Under the pieces are notes generated by a model. That model was not told the DNA's origin. It searched no databases and worked only from the letters and a program-made list of their open reading frames with translations. 64,000 bases of DNA from Runella sp. CRIBMP (GTDB taxonomy: Bacteria; Bacteroidota; Bacteroidia; Cytophagales; Spirosomataceae), in contig NZ_JAAAKZ010000016.1 in NCBI RefSeq assembly GCF_009905605.1, positions 57,816-121,815 of the forward strand, in the 5' to 3' direction. Every line of letters begins with the position of its first letter. Positions within the stretch are counted from its first letter, which is position 1. Shown here piece after piece: positions 1-7,170 of the stretch. The position numbers were made by a program, and so were the translations under genes.

Positions 1-682
1 CGGGGCAAACATACACCGCCATTGACGATACATCATCGAGGGCCAGGGCCGTGATCGTTTCGACGCTCCAGTCGTCGTAGGTGATTTCGACCCGTAGCCT
101 CAGCTCCGACGGGGTGGGGCTAAAGTTGGTGATGAAGCCCAAATACTCGGGTTGGTCGGGGCGAAGGGGAGCCCAGTCAGGTTTCCAAGTCAGGAAACGG
201 CGACCACTACCGACGTAGCTCGTAAAGAATTTGTCTTTATAGGCGGCGTAGTCAGTTTCTGCAAAACCACCCCGGTACACATACGATGATGGTTGGATAG
301 TTTCGTCGATGGGAGCGCTGCCGTTTTTGCGGATGGCCTTGGTGTAGTAGGGCCGCACGAGGGTTTCACAGATGGCAATTTGGCTGAGGCCAAACACGGG
401 CACGCGGCTCTCTACCAAGCCGTGTAGTAGATCCTGAATTTCGAAATTTGCGCCCGGGTAGGCCGTAACCCCCGCGACGGTTTGGGGCGGCTCTTCGCTT
501 CCCTCCAGCGTGGTCAATGAAATAAAACCACCCTGATAAAATTCAGGCACAAAAACTTCCAAATAGTAGCGCAGGGGCATCCTGTCGGGGTAAGTGACGG
601 GACTGGAGGCATCGACATTGACGACGATGGGCAGTTTGGAAAGCTGCAAATCCTGATGGGTGATATTAGCTAAGTAATCCAT
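1..682 (-). CDS. Prophage structural (tail-type) protein, 3' part missing
   Basis: An open minus-strand frame starts at ATG 682 (MDYLANITHQDLQL) and stays open to base 1, giving 227 codons with the C-terminus outside the window. It has no signal peptide or transmembrane segment. A motif near residue 170 (RRFLTWKPDW, then QPEYLGF) resembles large beta-rich tail or baseplate proteins of Bacteroidota prophages; that is an inference from memory. Its start overlaps the end of the preceding gene by 17 bases, so the two are probably translationally coupled in the late operon. Product role unknown beyond likely virion structure. Confidence 0.75.
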   Translation of the reverse strand, partial: MDYLANITHQDLQLSKLPIVVNVDASSPVTYPDRMPLRYYLEVFVPEFYQGGFISLTTLEGSEEPPQTVAGVTAYPGANFEIQDLLHGLVESRVPVFGLSQIAICETLVRPYYTKAIRKNGSAPIDETIQPSSYVYRGGFAETDYAAYKDKFFTSYVGSGRRFLTWKPDWAPLRPDQPEYLGFITNFSPTPSELRLRVEITYDDWSVETITALALDDVSSMAVYVCP

Positions 683-1145
683 TTGCGGTAAATCTAAGTT
701 CAAATTCTAATCTCCAACCCCAATGACTACCCGCCCAGCCGCGATCGACGGCGGTTTTTTTCATGCCGCTGATGGTGCAATCGAGCGTACCTTTGTTGCG
801 GTTATCCAATCGCATCTTTTTTTGCAAGCCTTGCAGGAGCCGCATCGCATCGACCTCGGCCTGCACCTGCGCGGCGCGGTCATCGAGGGGAGCGGAGCAG
901 ATAACGCTGATGCCGCCGTAGTAGGCTTCGATGAGCTGCCCAGCACCGTTGTCTTCCGAGACGATTTCGGGTTGTTCGAGCCAGGCGAAGGGATAGGAGA
1001 AATCTTCCTTGGAGGTGGCATAACTGATGCCCAGCTCTACCCCGCCATACAGGAAGAACAGTTGCTGAGCTTCGGCCCAAGCTTTGAAGTAATCAAGATA
1101 GTTTTGAAAATCAGCCGTGATAATCATCGTTGGGTTTTTGCCCAA
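666..1145 (-). CDS. Hypothetical prophage late protein, 159 aa
   Basis: Starts MGKNPTMIITADFQNYLDYF. The protein is soluble with an aromatic-rich N-terminal half and no recognised domain. It lies between the lysis/tail genes and the left-edge structural gene in the same direction, so a virion assembly role is likely but not shown. A hairpin with a T-run lies directly in front of its start, and the kinase-nuclease cassette separates it from the rest of the late operon. Plus-strand frames over the same bases are judged to be shadows. Confidence 0.75.
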   Translation of the reverse strand: MGKNPTMIITADFQNYLDYFKAWAEAQQLFFLYGGVELGISYATSKEDFSYPFAWLEQPEIVSEDNGAGQLIEAYYGGISVICSAPLDDRAAQVQAEVDAMRLLQGLQKKMRLDNRNKGTLDCTISGMKKTAVDRGWAGSHWGWRLEFELRFTANGLLS

Positions 1146-1148
1146 AAC

Positions 1149-1176
1149 AAAAAAATCCTGCCGAGGTACGACAGGA
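1149..1176 (-). terminator. Rho-independent hairpin in front of the 666-1145 gene
   Basis: On the minus strand TCCTGTCG and CGGCAGGA form an 8-bp stem (one G-U pair) around TACCT, followed by seven T. It ends four bases before the ATG at 1145, so it sits in the leader of that gene and would stop transcripts arriving from upstream unless antiterminated. Confidence 0.65.
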
Positions 1177-1383
1177 CAGGAAAATGATTGAATTTAATTG
1201 GACTGACGATAGTTATGGCACTATGGCTATTAGTCATCGTTTTAAAAAAAAACAGTCATTTTTTGATTTAAAACTAAATTCTTGCTATGTGTAATACATT
1301 TTTTTTTAGCTTGCGAAGCAAACCTCCTCTTAAGTAGGTAAAGTCTACATAGGTATTAAAAAGTAAAAAATATAATCTAGTAA

Positions 1384-2196
1384 ATGGCACATAGTAAAAG
1401 AAAAGGCAAGAATTTTATACCTCCAAAACGTCATAATCCAACCTATCTTGCCCATAAAATTGAAAAGAATGGGGAGGAAATCCAAAAAATCAGGAAACAG
1501 AAAGATATGATTTATGCGGCTCTTGAGCGCCATGTAGAATACTTAACAAACTTTACAAGTCATGATATCAAAAACGCCATCCAGAATATGGATAGCGTTG
1601 TCTCAAGCTTAGATATAGAAAACGTCACAAATGAAGATATTGAAACAATAAAGGCCTGTTTAGGTAGTATACGTAGTTCACTTCAAAACTTTGCATCCTT
1701 AGTGCCGAACTCCACAAAAAAGGAGTTTTATTTAAAGGAACTTTGTATGGCTACTGAACTAATTAATAAACCAGACTTCAAAAAGAATAAAATTAAGTTT
1801 GAGTCAAATTATGAAAAAGGTGATAAGACAATAATTACACAGCCTTACCATAGTTTACTTCAAGTTTTAAATAACTTAATGATAAACTCAATAAAATCTT
1901 TTGAGGGGCTAGATGTTGAAAAACGAATACGGTTAGACTGCCATTTAAAAGATGGCAATGTAGAAATATCTATTTCTGATAATGGCTGTGGGATATCTGA
2001 CTCAATAAAGCCTAAAATATTTGACATGTACTTTTCAAATACAAATGGAAGTGGTGTTGGGTTATATCACGCAACATATATTCTTGCAGATTTAAACGGA
2101 AAAATTGAGTTACTGCAAAATATTGGAGATTTTGTAACAGTTTTTAAAATTAGCTTTCCTATAATTACGACAAATGAAATCGATACTGATAATTGA
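1384..2196 (+). CDS. Soluble sensor histidine kinase (prophage cargo)
   Basis: 270 aa. A basic N-terminus (residues 1-20) and a helical stretch lead into an H-box with His60 in TSHDIKN. A GHKL ATPase domain follows: N-box LNNLMINSIKSF near 162-173, G1 box DNGCGI at 199-204 and G2 box GSGVGLY at 222-228. There is no membrane segment, PAS or other recognised sensor domain, so the signal must be cytoplasmic. The last 23 bases overlap the next gene (response regulator-nuclease), indicating coupled translation. The gene is plus-strand and AT-rich inside a minus-strand, more GC-rich late operon, a sign of horizontally acquired cargo. It probably autophosphorylates on His60 and passes the phosphate to Asp54 of its partner. 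Confidence 0.9.
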   Translation: MAHSKRKGKNFIPPKRHNPTYLAHKIEKNGEEIQKIRKQKDMIYAALERHVEYLTNFTSHDIKNAIQNMDSVVSSLDIENVTNEDIETIKACLGSIRSSLQNFASLVPNSTKKEFYLKELCMATELINKPDFKKNKIKFESNYEKGDKTIITQPYHSLLQVLNNLMINSIKSFEGLDVEKRIRLDCHLKDGNVEISISDNGCGISDSIKPKIFDMYFSNTNGSGVGLYHATYILADLNGKIELLQNIGDFVTVFKISFPIITTNEIDTDN

Positions 2197-3079
2197 TGAC
2201 GAGTCTATCCAAGCCAATAGCCTTGCGAAATCGCTAAAAAAAGAGCGCACAAATATTGACTTTTTTGTGGCAAGTAAAGAAGAAGAAATACTCTACAGTA
2301 TTGAGCATCTGTACTTTGATATTGCTATTGTTGATTTAAGGATGGATGATTTTGATATCGACGGCTTTCAGGTAATTGATAAAATTATTGAAATAAATCC
2401 ATTTGCTAAAATAATCGTTGTTTCCGCATTCACTCAAGAATATTTTACTGAATTAAATAAAATTCTACTCTCTGGGAAGATTATAGCTATAATTGAAAAG
2501 AAAGAATATAATGTTTTTTTAAGCGAAATAGTACTCGCTATAGCAAAGTATGAAGAGTACGTAACAAAGAACCCTAGTGAGACATCGAAGGCTTTATTGA
2601 ATTATTATGCAAATGCAAAGAATCAGCAAAATTCATATGAAAAAGGCATAGTTTTTGAACACTTTATTACTCTATTGTTTAATAATATGGGATTTAAAAC
2701 TATAATTAAAAGAGTAATAGATAAAAGCAGAAATGAAGTCGATTTAATTATTAGAAATGACGTTAATGATAATTTCTTTTCAAAATTCAGGCCATACATT
2801 TTAGTAGAATGTAAAAACAAGCCCGACGATGGAATTGGAAAAAACGATTTTATACAATTTTATTCAAAATTGCAACATACGAATGGCCTCTCTGATTTAG
2901 GGTTTTTAATAACCTCTGGATTTATTTCGAAAACAACTTACTTAGAAGCAATGAGAACTTCAAAGAATGGTGAGAAAATAGCCTTTATTTCAAATCCAGA
3001 AATAGAGAGACTAATAAATTCGGAAAGTCCGATGGAAGAATTGAAAAAAATTATTGACGAGCAAGTTAAAGATAATTAA
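2174..3079 (+). CDS. Response regulator fused to PD-(D/E)XK (Mrr-like) nuclease
   Basis: 301 aa. Residues 1-120 are a receiver domain with acidic pocket Asp8-Asp9, phosphoacceptor Asp54 in IVDLRMDD, Ser84 in VVSAF and a lysine at 109/110. Instead of a DNA-binding output, residues 150-300 form a restriction-endonuclease-like fold: Glu156 in YEKGIVFEHF, Asp190 in NEVDLII, the ExK pair Glu212/Lys214 in VECKNK, and a following Q in DFIQFYSK. This is the layout of Mrr-type DNA nucleases. It overlaps the kinase gene by 23 bases and ends 12 bases from the convergent late gene, with no obvious terminator between. Inference: phosphorylation switches nuclease activity, giving a signal-triggered DNase. 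Family activity is known; this pairing's function is not. Confidence 0.88.
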   Translation: MKSILIIDDESIQANSLAKSLKKERTNIDFFVASKEEEILYSIEHLYFDIAIVDLRMDDFDIDGFQVIDKIIEINPFAKIIVVSAFTQEYFTELNKILLSGKIIAIIEKKEYNVFLSEIVLAIAKYEEYVTKNPSETSKALLNYYANAKNQQNSYEKGIVFEHFITLLFNNMGFKTIIKRVIDKSRNEVDLIIRNDVNDNFFSKFRPYILVECKNKPDDGIGKNDFIQFYSKLQHTNGLSDLGFLITSGFISKTTYLEAMRTSKNGEKIAFISNPEIERLINSESPMEELKKIIDEQVKDN

Positions 3080-3091
3080 TTCTCAGTAAGT

Positions 3092-3895
3092 TTATTCACC
3101 TTCGTTTTTTTTCTTTGCCTGTTCATCCATTTGAATCTTCCGATGTTTGAGGTACATCCAAATGGTGTGGGCGTTGGTATCACAGACTTTATCGAAGTTG
3201 CCATGGACGCCCGCTGAGGCGACATCTTCCAACGTGGCCAGCCAGCCTTCGCCATTCTGAAAAAGGCTGCGGCCCTCGGCCCCGTCGTAGAGGGCTTTGT
3301 GGATTTCGTAGAACTCATTGTTTTGCGCTTCCCAATATTGAAGGATGGCAATGCACACGCCAAGGCGTAGCTTTTGGAATTTGACAGCCCGCCGCTCCGC
3401 GCGCAGGGAGTTGAAGGGTTGACGGTCCTCGCCGTCGTAGCCGGGCAGGTATTTACGAAACCACCAATTCCATTTTCGCGGGCGGCATATCGTGGCCAGC
3501 AAATCAAACAGCCGGGGGGAGTCGGCTTTGGTGGCTTTGACAAAAGCAAGGTAGTGCATGTTGGCCATGGCCAATTCGATGCTTGAGGTATCGGCGTAGT
3601 GGAGTTTGGGCAGGAAGTACTGACGGCCTCGATGGCGAAAAGAAGTAAATGGCAGCGTGGTGATTTTATCGACCGTGGCCCAGCGGATGCGGTCAATCAG
3701 TTCAAACTTTTTATCGTTGGACAGCAGCTCGTATTGGTTTCGGTCTAGGCGGGTGAGCAGGCATACCAAATCACCGAGCAGCTCCAGTACGGCATCGGGG
3801 TAGCTGGCGTAGGATTGAATGAGCAATTGCAGCTCCAGTCCTTCGATGAGCTGAGGGGTAGAGCAGTCTTTCCAGGAAGAAGGGATTTTTACCAT
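3092..3895 (-). CDS. Hypothetical prophage late protein, 267 aa
   Basis: Starts MVKIPSSWKDCSTPQLIEG, with an acidic and basic mixed, helix-rich sequence and a K/E-rich end (EQAKKKNEGE). No domain recognised. The region around residues 8-60 looks like a helical bundle, and the protein is rich in W and Y. Its start overlaps the end of the spanin-like gene by 7 bases. The position after the lysis cassette fits a tail assembly or host-takeover protein, but I cannot name it. It converges on the kinase-nuclease cassette, which separates it from the next late genes. Confidence 0.75.
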   Translation of the reverse strand: MVKIPSSWKDCSTPQLIEGLELQLLIQSYASYPDAVLELLGDLVCLLTRLDRNQYELLSNDKKFELIDRIRWATVDKITTLPFTSFRHRGRQYFLPKLHYADTSSIELAMANMHYLAFVKATKADSPRLFDLLATICRPRKWNWWFRKYLPGYDGEDRQPFNSLRAERRAVKFQKLRLGVCIAILQYWEAQNNEFYEIHKALYDGAEGRSLFQNGEGWLATLEDVASAGVHGNFDKVCDTNAHTIWMYLKHRKIQMDEQAKKKNEGE

Positions 3896-4296
3896 AAACC
3901 GATTTTCTTAGTAGCAATCAAAAGCACGGCGCCACGCCATGCCCAGTTTTCGAGGCGCGACCAAAGCAGCTTTCGCTTGGCAGAATGGAGAGAGGTGGTA
4001 AGCGTTGCCGCTTTGTTTTGTGCGGCCTGTAATTCGTGGGCCCCACTCAGGATGGTTTTGGTTTTACGCTCGCTGTCTTGCCGGTACGTGCTGATGATAG
4101 AGTCTTTCAAAACGATGACTTGATTGAGCATCTTGGCTTCTTCGATGGCTTTGAGGGCCATCTTTGCCCCAGCTTCGCTCATACGGATGGGTTTGGCTTC
4201 GAGCCTACTTAGCGTGTCCGAACACGCGGTCGACCTCACGCTGGAGAGCAGTGCCACGCAAAGAATCAATGCGAATAATCGCTTTTTCATAGTCAT
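3889..4296 (-). CDS. Small exported coiled-coil protein, o-spanin-like candidate
   Basis: 135 aa. The N-terminus MTMKKRLFALILCVALLSS is a signal peptide, and STAC at about residues 23-26 could be a weak lipoprotein cleavage site. A charged helical stretch (about 30-110) and a C-terminal hydrophobic segment (AWRGAVLLIA) follow. The first 92 bases overlap, in another frame, the gene encoding an N-terminally anchored coiled-coil protein. That overlap and the topology resemble Rz/Rz1 spanin pairs that fuse inner and outer membranes at lysis. The lipobox lacks the usual L/V/I at -3, so a lipoprotein is uncertain. Confidence 0.7.
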   Translation of the reverse strand: MTMKKRLFALILCVALLSSVRSTACSDTLSRLEAKPIRMSEAGAKMALKAIEEAKMLNQVIVLKDSIISTYRQDSERKTKTILSGAHELQAAQNKAATLTTSLHSAKRKLLWSRLENWAWRGAVLLIATKKIGLW

Positions 4297-4528
4297 TCTG
4301 GAGGCGTTCTTGTCGGCGCTGCAGCGTCCAAATCTGCGAGCGTAATTGGGAATTGCTTTTCTCGGTCAGGTACAGCGTTTTGTAAAATTGGGTAGAGTCT
4401 ATTCGCGCAGGGTTGGTGATGGACGATGATTGGGAGTGCCGGAGGAAGCTCCCGAAAGGCATGCCGATGGAGAACCCCACAAATAGGAGCAACCAAAATT
4501 GCCACCACTGAAGGGGCGGTGAATTCAT
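4205..4528 (-). CDS. Membrane-anchored coiled-coil protein, i-spanin (Rz)-like
   Basis: 107 aa from ATG 4528 (MNSPPLQWWQFW); a longer frame to 4681 exists, but its N-terminus is arginine-rich and overlaps the holin-like gene, so the internal start is preferred. One transmembrane segment (about residues 8-27, WWQFWLLLFVGFSIGMPFG) is followed by a long heptad-like helix to the end. This is the topology of phage i-spanins. It overlaps the exported partner gene by 92 bases out of frame, as Rz/Rz1 pairs often do. Assignment rests on topology and context, not on sequence similarity. Confidence 0.7.
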   Translation of the reverse strand: MNSPPLQWWQFWLLLFVGFSIGMPFGSFLRHSQSSSITNPARIDSTQFYKTLYLTEKSNSQLRSQIWTLQRRQERLQNDYEKAIIRIDSLRGTALQREVDRVFGHAK

Positions 4529-4587
4529 CGGAACGTTGAGCTTGTGCCCAACGCTCCGAATCAAGTTCAAAAGCTTTGTCAACCATA

Positions 4588-4857
4588 TCACGGTTTGAAA
4601 CTTTTTAGGCGTTCTAATCGGCGCTTTTCGTTCCAGTCTACCGTGAACTTGGCCACGATGGCGGCGGCACCCGCTGCCCAACCGGCTACATCGGTCAGGA
4701 ATTTGGGCGGTACCAAACCCACGCTGACGATTTGCTCAATGAACAAATTGGCTCCCGCGCTCAGCGCCACAATGGCGGCCGCCAGATAAAACAGGACTTT
4801 GAAAAACTTGGGCATGGGTCCTTGCCAGCGCTCCAAGAGGGTTTTGAAAATTTCCAT
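4588..4857 (-). CDS. Two-TM holin-like protein
   Basis: 89 aa from ATG 4857 (MEIFKTLLERW); a longer frame to 4950 would overlap the 38-aa gene and adds a histidine-rich non-membrane extension, so it is not used. Two hydrophobic segments, about residues 18-40 (FYLAAAIVALSAGANLF) and 48-70 (FLTDVAGWAAGAAAIVA), are followed by a strongly charged tail (WNEKRRLERLKSF). Size, topology and position directly after the endolysin fit a class II holin. The preceding 38-aa membrane gene ends 5 bases upstream. No family name is claimed. Confidence 0.7.
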   Translation of the reverse strand: MEIFKTLLERWQGPMPKFFKVLFYLAAAIVALSAGANLFIEQIVSVGLVPPKFLTDVAGWAAGAAAIVAKFTVDWNEKRRLERLKSFKP

Positions 4858-4862
4858 GGCTG

Positions 4863-4979
4863 TTATGGATGTAAGGTTTGAAATGCTTCTACTAAGATGG
4901 TCCCGAAAATGAGAGCCATGATGATGGACCCGATGATGAGCCAGGCCCATTCTTCGAGAAAATCAAGTACTTTTTTCAT
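4863..4979 (-). CDS. 38-aa single-TM protein of the lysis cassette
   Basis: A small frame starting MKKVLDFLEEWAWLIIGS with one transmembrane helix (about residues 11-32) and a short tail. Its ATG overlaps the stop of the endolysin gene as ATGA (4976-4979), and its stop lies 5 bases before the holin-like start. Tight coupling on both sides argues that it is real. It may be a pinholin, antiholin or holin partner; sequence alone cannot decide. Confidence 0.65.
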   Translation of the reverse strand: MKKVLDFLEEWAWLIIGSIIMALIFGTILVEAFQTLHP

Positions 4980-5602
4980 CGAATTAGTCGGATGGTGTTA
5001 CGGACAAAATTTTTGGACCGCTGAATGTTGACGTACACACCATGCTGTTTGGCTCCAGCGGTGGTGTTGCCGCCCGTGGTATAAAAGTACGTGATGCGCG
5101 GGTCGAGCGGCCAGTACCGTACCAGCTCAATGTGCGACCATTGCTTATACGTCACCGCATCGGCGGGCAATACCGCCTCTCCAGGGCGGATGCGCTGACC
5201 AATCATGCCATTCCAAGTCAACACGGCGGCGGCTCCTGACTTGGAGGGCACCGAAATGCCGCACTGCTTATAGACCCAAGTGACGAAAGCAGCGCACCAC
5301 GCCTTATGCTGCGGTAGCATTTTTTCGGGGGCCTTGAAGCCGCAGGCCTTCATGTACTCATTGATTTGGGGATGCTCGTTCCGATTGTTTTTTTCCTTCA
5401 CAAAGGATTGACTTTCGGCGGTTTTGAGGACGCATTCGCGCAGACGGGCCAGGCTATCTACGCGTAGGCGGTCAGGTAGTAGTTGGCAAACACCCACATG
5501 ACCAAGGCAAAGACACCCAACAAGAAAAACAAGACGGCCCACGAAGGTGCTTCGCTGAGCAGGGTGGACAGGTTTCGTTCGGAATTGATTCGATTGTGCC
5601 AT
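4976..5602 (-). CDS. CHAP-domain endolysin (peptidoglycan amidase/peptidase)
   Basis: 208 aa. The C-terminal 130 residues form a CHAP domain with catalytic Cys103 in KAWCAAFVTWVY, His157 in WSHIELVRYW and an Asn/Asp-type third residue in TTGGNT (about 179). It should cleave peptidoglycan cross-links at lysis. Residues 20-40 are hydrophobic (GRLVFLVGCLCLGHVGVC) and could be a signal or signal-arrest sequence. This N-terminal part overlaps the upstream gene by 145 bases in another frame, unusually long. A GTG inside the overlap, just before GRLVFLV, is an alternative start that would leave a neat signal peptide. Followed by two small membrane proteins and spanin-like genes. Confidence 0.85.
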   Translation of the reverse strand: MAQSNQFRTKPVHPAQRSTFVGRLVFLVGCLCLGHVGVCQLLPDRLRVDSLARLRECVLKTAESQSFVKEKNNRNEHPQINEYMKACGFKAPEKMLPQHKAWCAAFVTWVYKQCGISVPSKSGAAAVLTWNGMIGQRIRPGEAVLPADAVTYKQWSHIELVRYWPLDPRITYFYTTGGNTTAGAKQHGVYVNIQRSKNFVRNTIRLIR

Positions 5603-6189
5603 AATTGAAATAAATCGTTAAAAAATAACCATACAAAAAACACCCCTACCAAGAAGGTAAGGAAGGTCATATCGAAGGCCACCAACGCGCGGAGCGGGGC
5701 GTTCTTCATCATGCTTTGGCCGACAGGGTTGTACGGGTCGTTGATGGCATTCATGCCTACCCACGAGGTGAGCGCGCAGCAGCCCACAAACAGCCCAATC
5801 AGCACATAGATAGCGCGAGAAGTGCTGATACCCATTGAGGTACGCGGTTCGGATTTGGGCTGGTCGGCAACGTCACCAAAGCGGCCAATGCCATACTTTT
5901 CTTCAATTTCGTCAATATCAGCCTGGTACTTGGCTTTCTTTTCGGAGAGGGCAAGGGCGTCATTGAGCGACAATTTAGACGACATAGCCGCTGCCGAATC
6001 AAGCTTTTTGATTTCGGATTTGAGGTTTTTGAGCGTTTCCATGTCCTGCCCGCGCTCTACTTCAAGGCGGTTTTTACGGGCTTTTTCTTCGGCTTGGCGT
6101 TGGATCGCGGCCTGTTGTTTCATCTGCTCAATCTTTTTTTCAAGGTCATCGGCAGTTTCGATGTTTTGATTTGGGGTCATGGCTGTCAT
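5458..6189 (-). CDS. Coiled-coil membrane protein of the prophage, 243 aa
   Basis: Residues 1-110 form a highly charged coiled coil (KKIEQMKQQAAIQRQAEEK and on). Residues about 125-240 contain three hydrophobic segments (YVLIGLFVGCCALTSW, FLTFLVGVFFVWLFF, WAVLFFLLGVFALVMWVF). An alternative start lies at ATG 6180 (MTPNQN). The family is not recognised. It sits directly upstream of, and overlaps, the endolysin gene, so a role at the membrane in lysis control or superinfection is possible but unproven. Confidence 0.8.
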   Translation of the reverse strand: MTAMTPNQNIETADDLEKKIEQMKQQAAIQRQAEEKARKNRLEVERGQDMETLKNLKSEIKKLDSAAAMSSKLSLNDALALSEKKAKYQADIDEIEEKYGIGRFGDVADQPKSEPRTSMGISTSRAIYVLIGLFVGCCALTSWVGMNAINDPYNPVGQSMMKNAPLRALVAFDMTFLTFLVGVFFVWLFFNDLFQLWHNRINSERNLSTLLSEAPSWAVLFFLLGVFALVMWVFANYYLTAYA

Positions 6190-6192
6190 GGC

Positions 6193-7170
6193 TTAGAAAG
6201 CGAAATAAGAATTTGAACTGTTGTTTTCGATGGAAGTGCCGCGCGGCACTCGGGGAGCCACGTAGACGTTGGTGAAATATTCCGGGAACACCGTGGCCGA
6301 CGCCACACTGTTGACGTAATTGAGAAAGCGGTTTTTGTATTCCTCGGCCTTGGCTTGGCAGTTGGCCAGCATTTCCTGCCGACGCGCTGTGTCCAAAACG
6401 CCTTCGTTGACAATACCGTCGGTTTCGCTCACCAAGCGCCAGTCCTCGCTGATGTTGAGGTACGGGATGCTTTCGGCAAGGGCCTGATGCGCCAAGGCAT
6501 AACGGGCCAATTTCCAAGCTTGTGCCTCCTGAGGGGTGGGCGTAAGGGCAGGATTGGCCATTTTGGCTACCCAAGCGGCTAGTTGGTCCTCTCCGATGAG
6601 GGGAGCCAAAAAGAACTCCTGCGCGGTACTGATGTAATTGCGCACCGACAAATACAACCGGCGCGAATCCTTCGCGGCGGGGAAGTACTTGGTGAGTTCG
6701 GTGGCCGACGCCAAAAACAGCGAATGGTCGATGGTGTAGGCATCAGACCCTGCCCAGGTGGGGAAATCGGCTTTGTTGTTCTCCAAATACTGGAGGGCGC
6801 TTTCAAGGGCTAAATCAGCTTTGGCAATCGTTTGTTTGATGGCCGTAACGGTCATCCACTTGGAGGGTTGACCCATGTTGGGCATCTGTGGCACTTGCTT
6901 GCCCGCATTGGAGGTGTGCATGAAAAGACGCATCCCGCCCAACAAATCGGCGTATTCGGCCACGGCGATACGGAGCCACTCAAGCAGCTTGGTTTGCTTG
7001 ACAGTGGGGGCGGTCAGTTCGGCCAATTCGTCGTAGAATTCCTGCCCAATGGCGGGAATGATGTAGACCTTTTCGGCCTGACGGACAAACGGCTCGAAGG
7101 TAGGCCAGTTCATTTCCTGCTGAATACCGCCCAAGGCAGCTTTCAGCTGTGCGATATTGCTGATAATCAT
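6193..7170 (-). CDS. Phage head-completion/connector-type protein, 325 aa
   Basis: Starts MIISNIAQLKAALGGIQQEM and is mainly helical, with a conserved-looking N-terminal signature (WPTFEPFVRQAEKVYIIPAIG). It is reminiscent of the DUF6712 proteins found beside portal genes in Bacteroidota prophages; this match is from memory. Its ATG overlaps the portal stop (ATGA, 7167-7170). Position immediately after portal fits a connector or adaptor, which is inference. Confidence 0.75.
   Translation of the reverse strand: MIISNIAQLKAALGGIQQEMNWPTFEPFVRQAEKVYIIPAIGQEFYDELAELTAPTVKQTKLLEWLRIAVAEYADLLGGMRLFMHTSNAGKQVPQMPNMGQPSKWMTVTAIKQTIAKADLALESALQYLENNKADFPTWAGSDAYTIDHSLFLASATELTKYFPAAKDSRRLYLSVRNYISTAQEFFLAPLIGEDQLAAWVAKMANPALTPTPQEAQAWKLARYALAHQALAESIPYLNISEDWRLVSETDGIVNEGVLDTARRQEMLANCQAKAEEYKNRFLNYVNSVASATVFPEYFTNVYVAPRVPRGTSIENNSSNSYFAF

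Noticed and set aside
723..1187. Plus-strand 154-aa open frame opposite the 666-1145 gene
   Set aside because: Its codons mirror the minus gene and it has no start context or coupling; shadow.
1384..3079. That the kinase/regulator pair is an ordinary two-component system
   Set aside because: No sensor or membrane domain, no DNA-binding output, nuclease fusion and location inside a prophage argue against a housekeeping role.
3076..3696. 206-aa minus frame ending at 3076
   Set aside because: Ser/Thr/Pro-rich translation of an out-of-frame window of the 3092-3895 gene; shadow.
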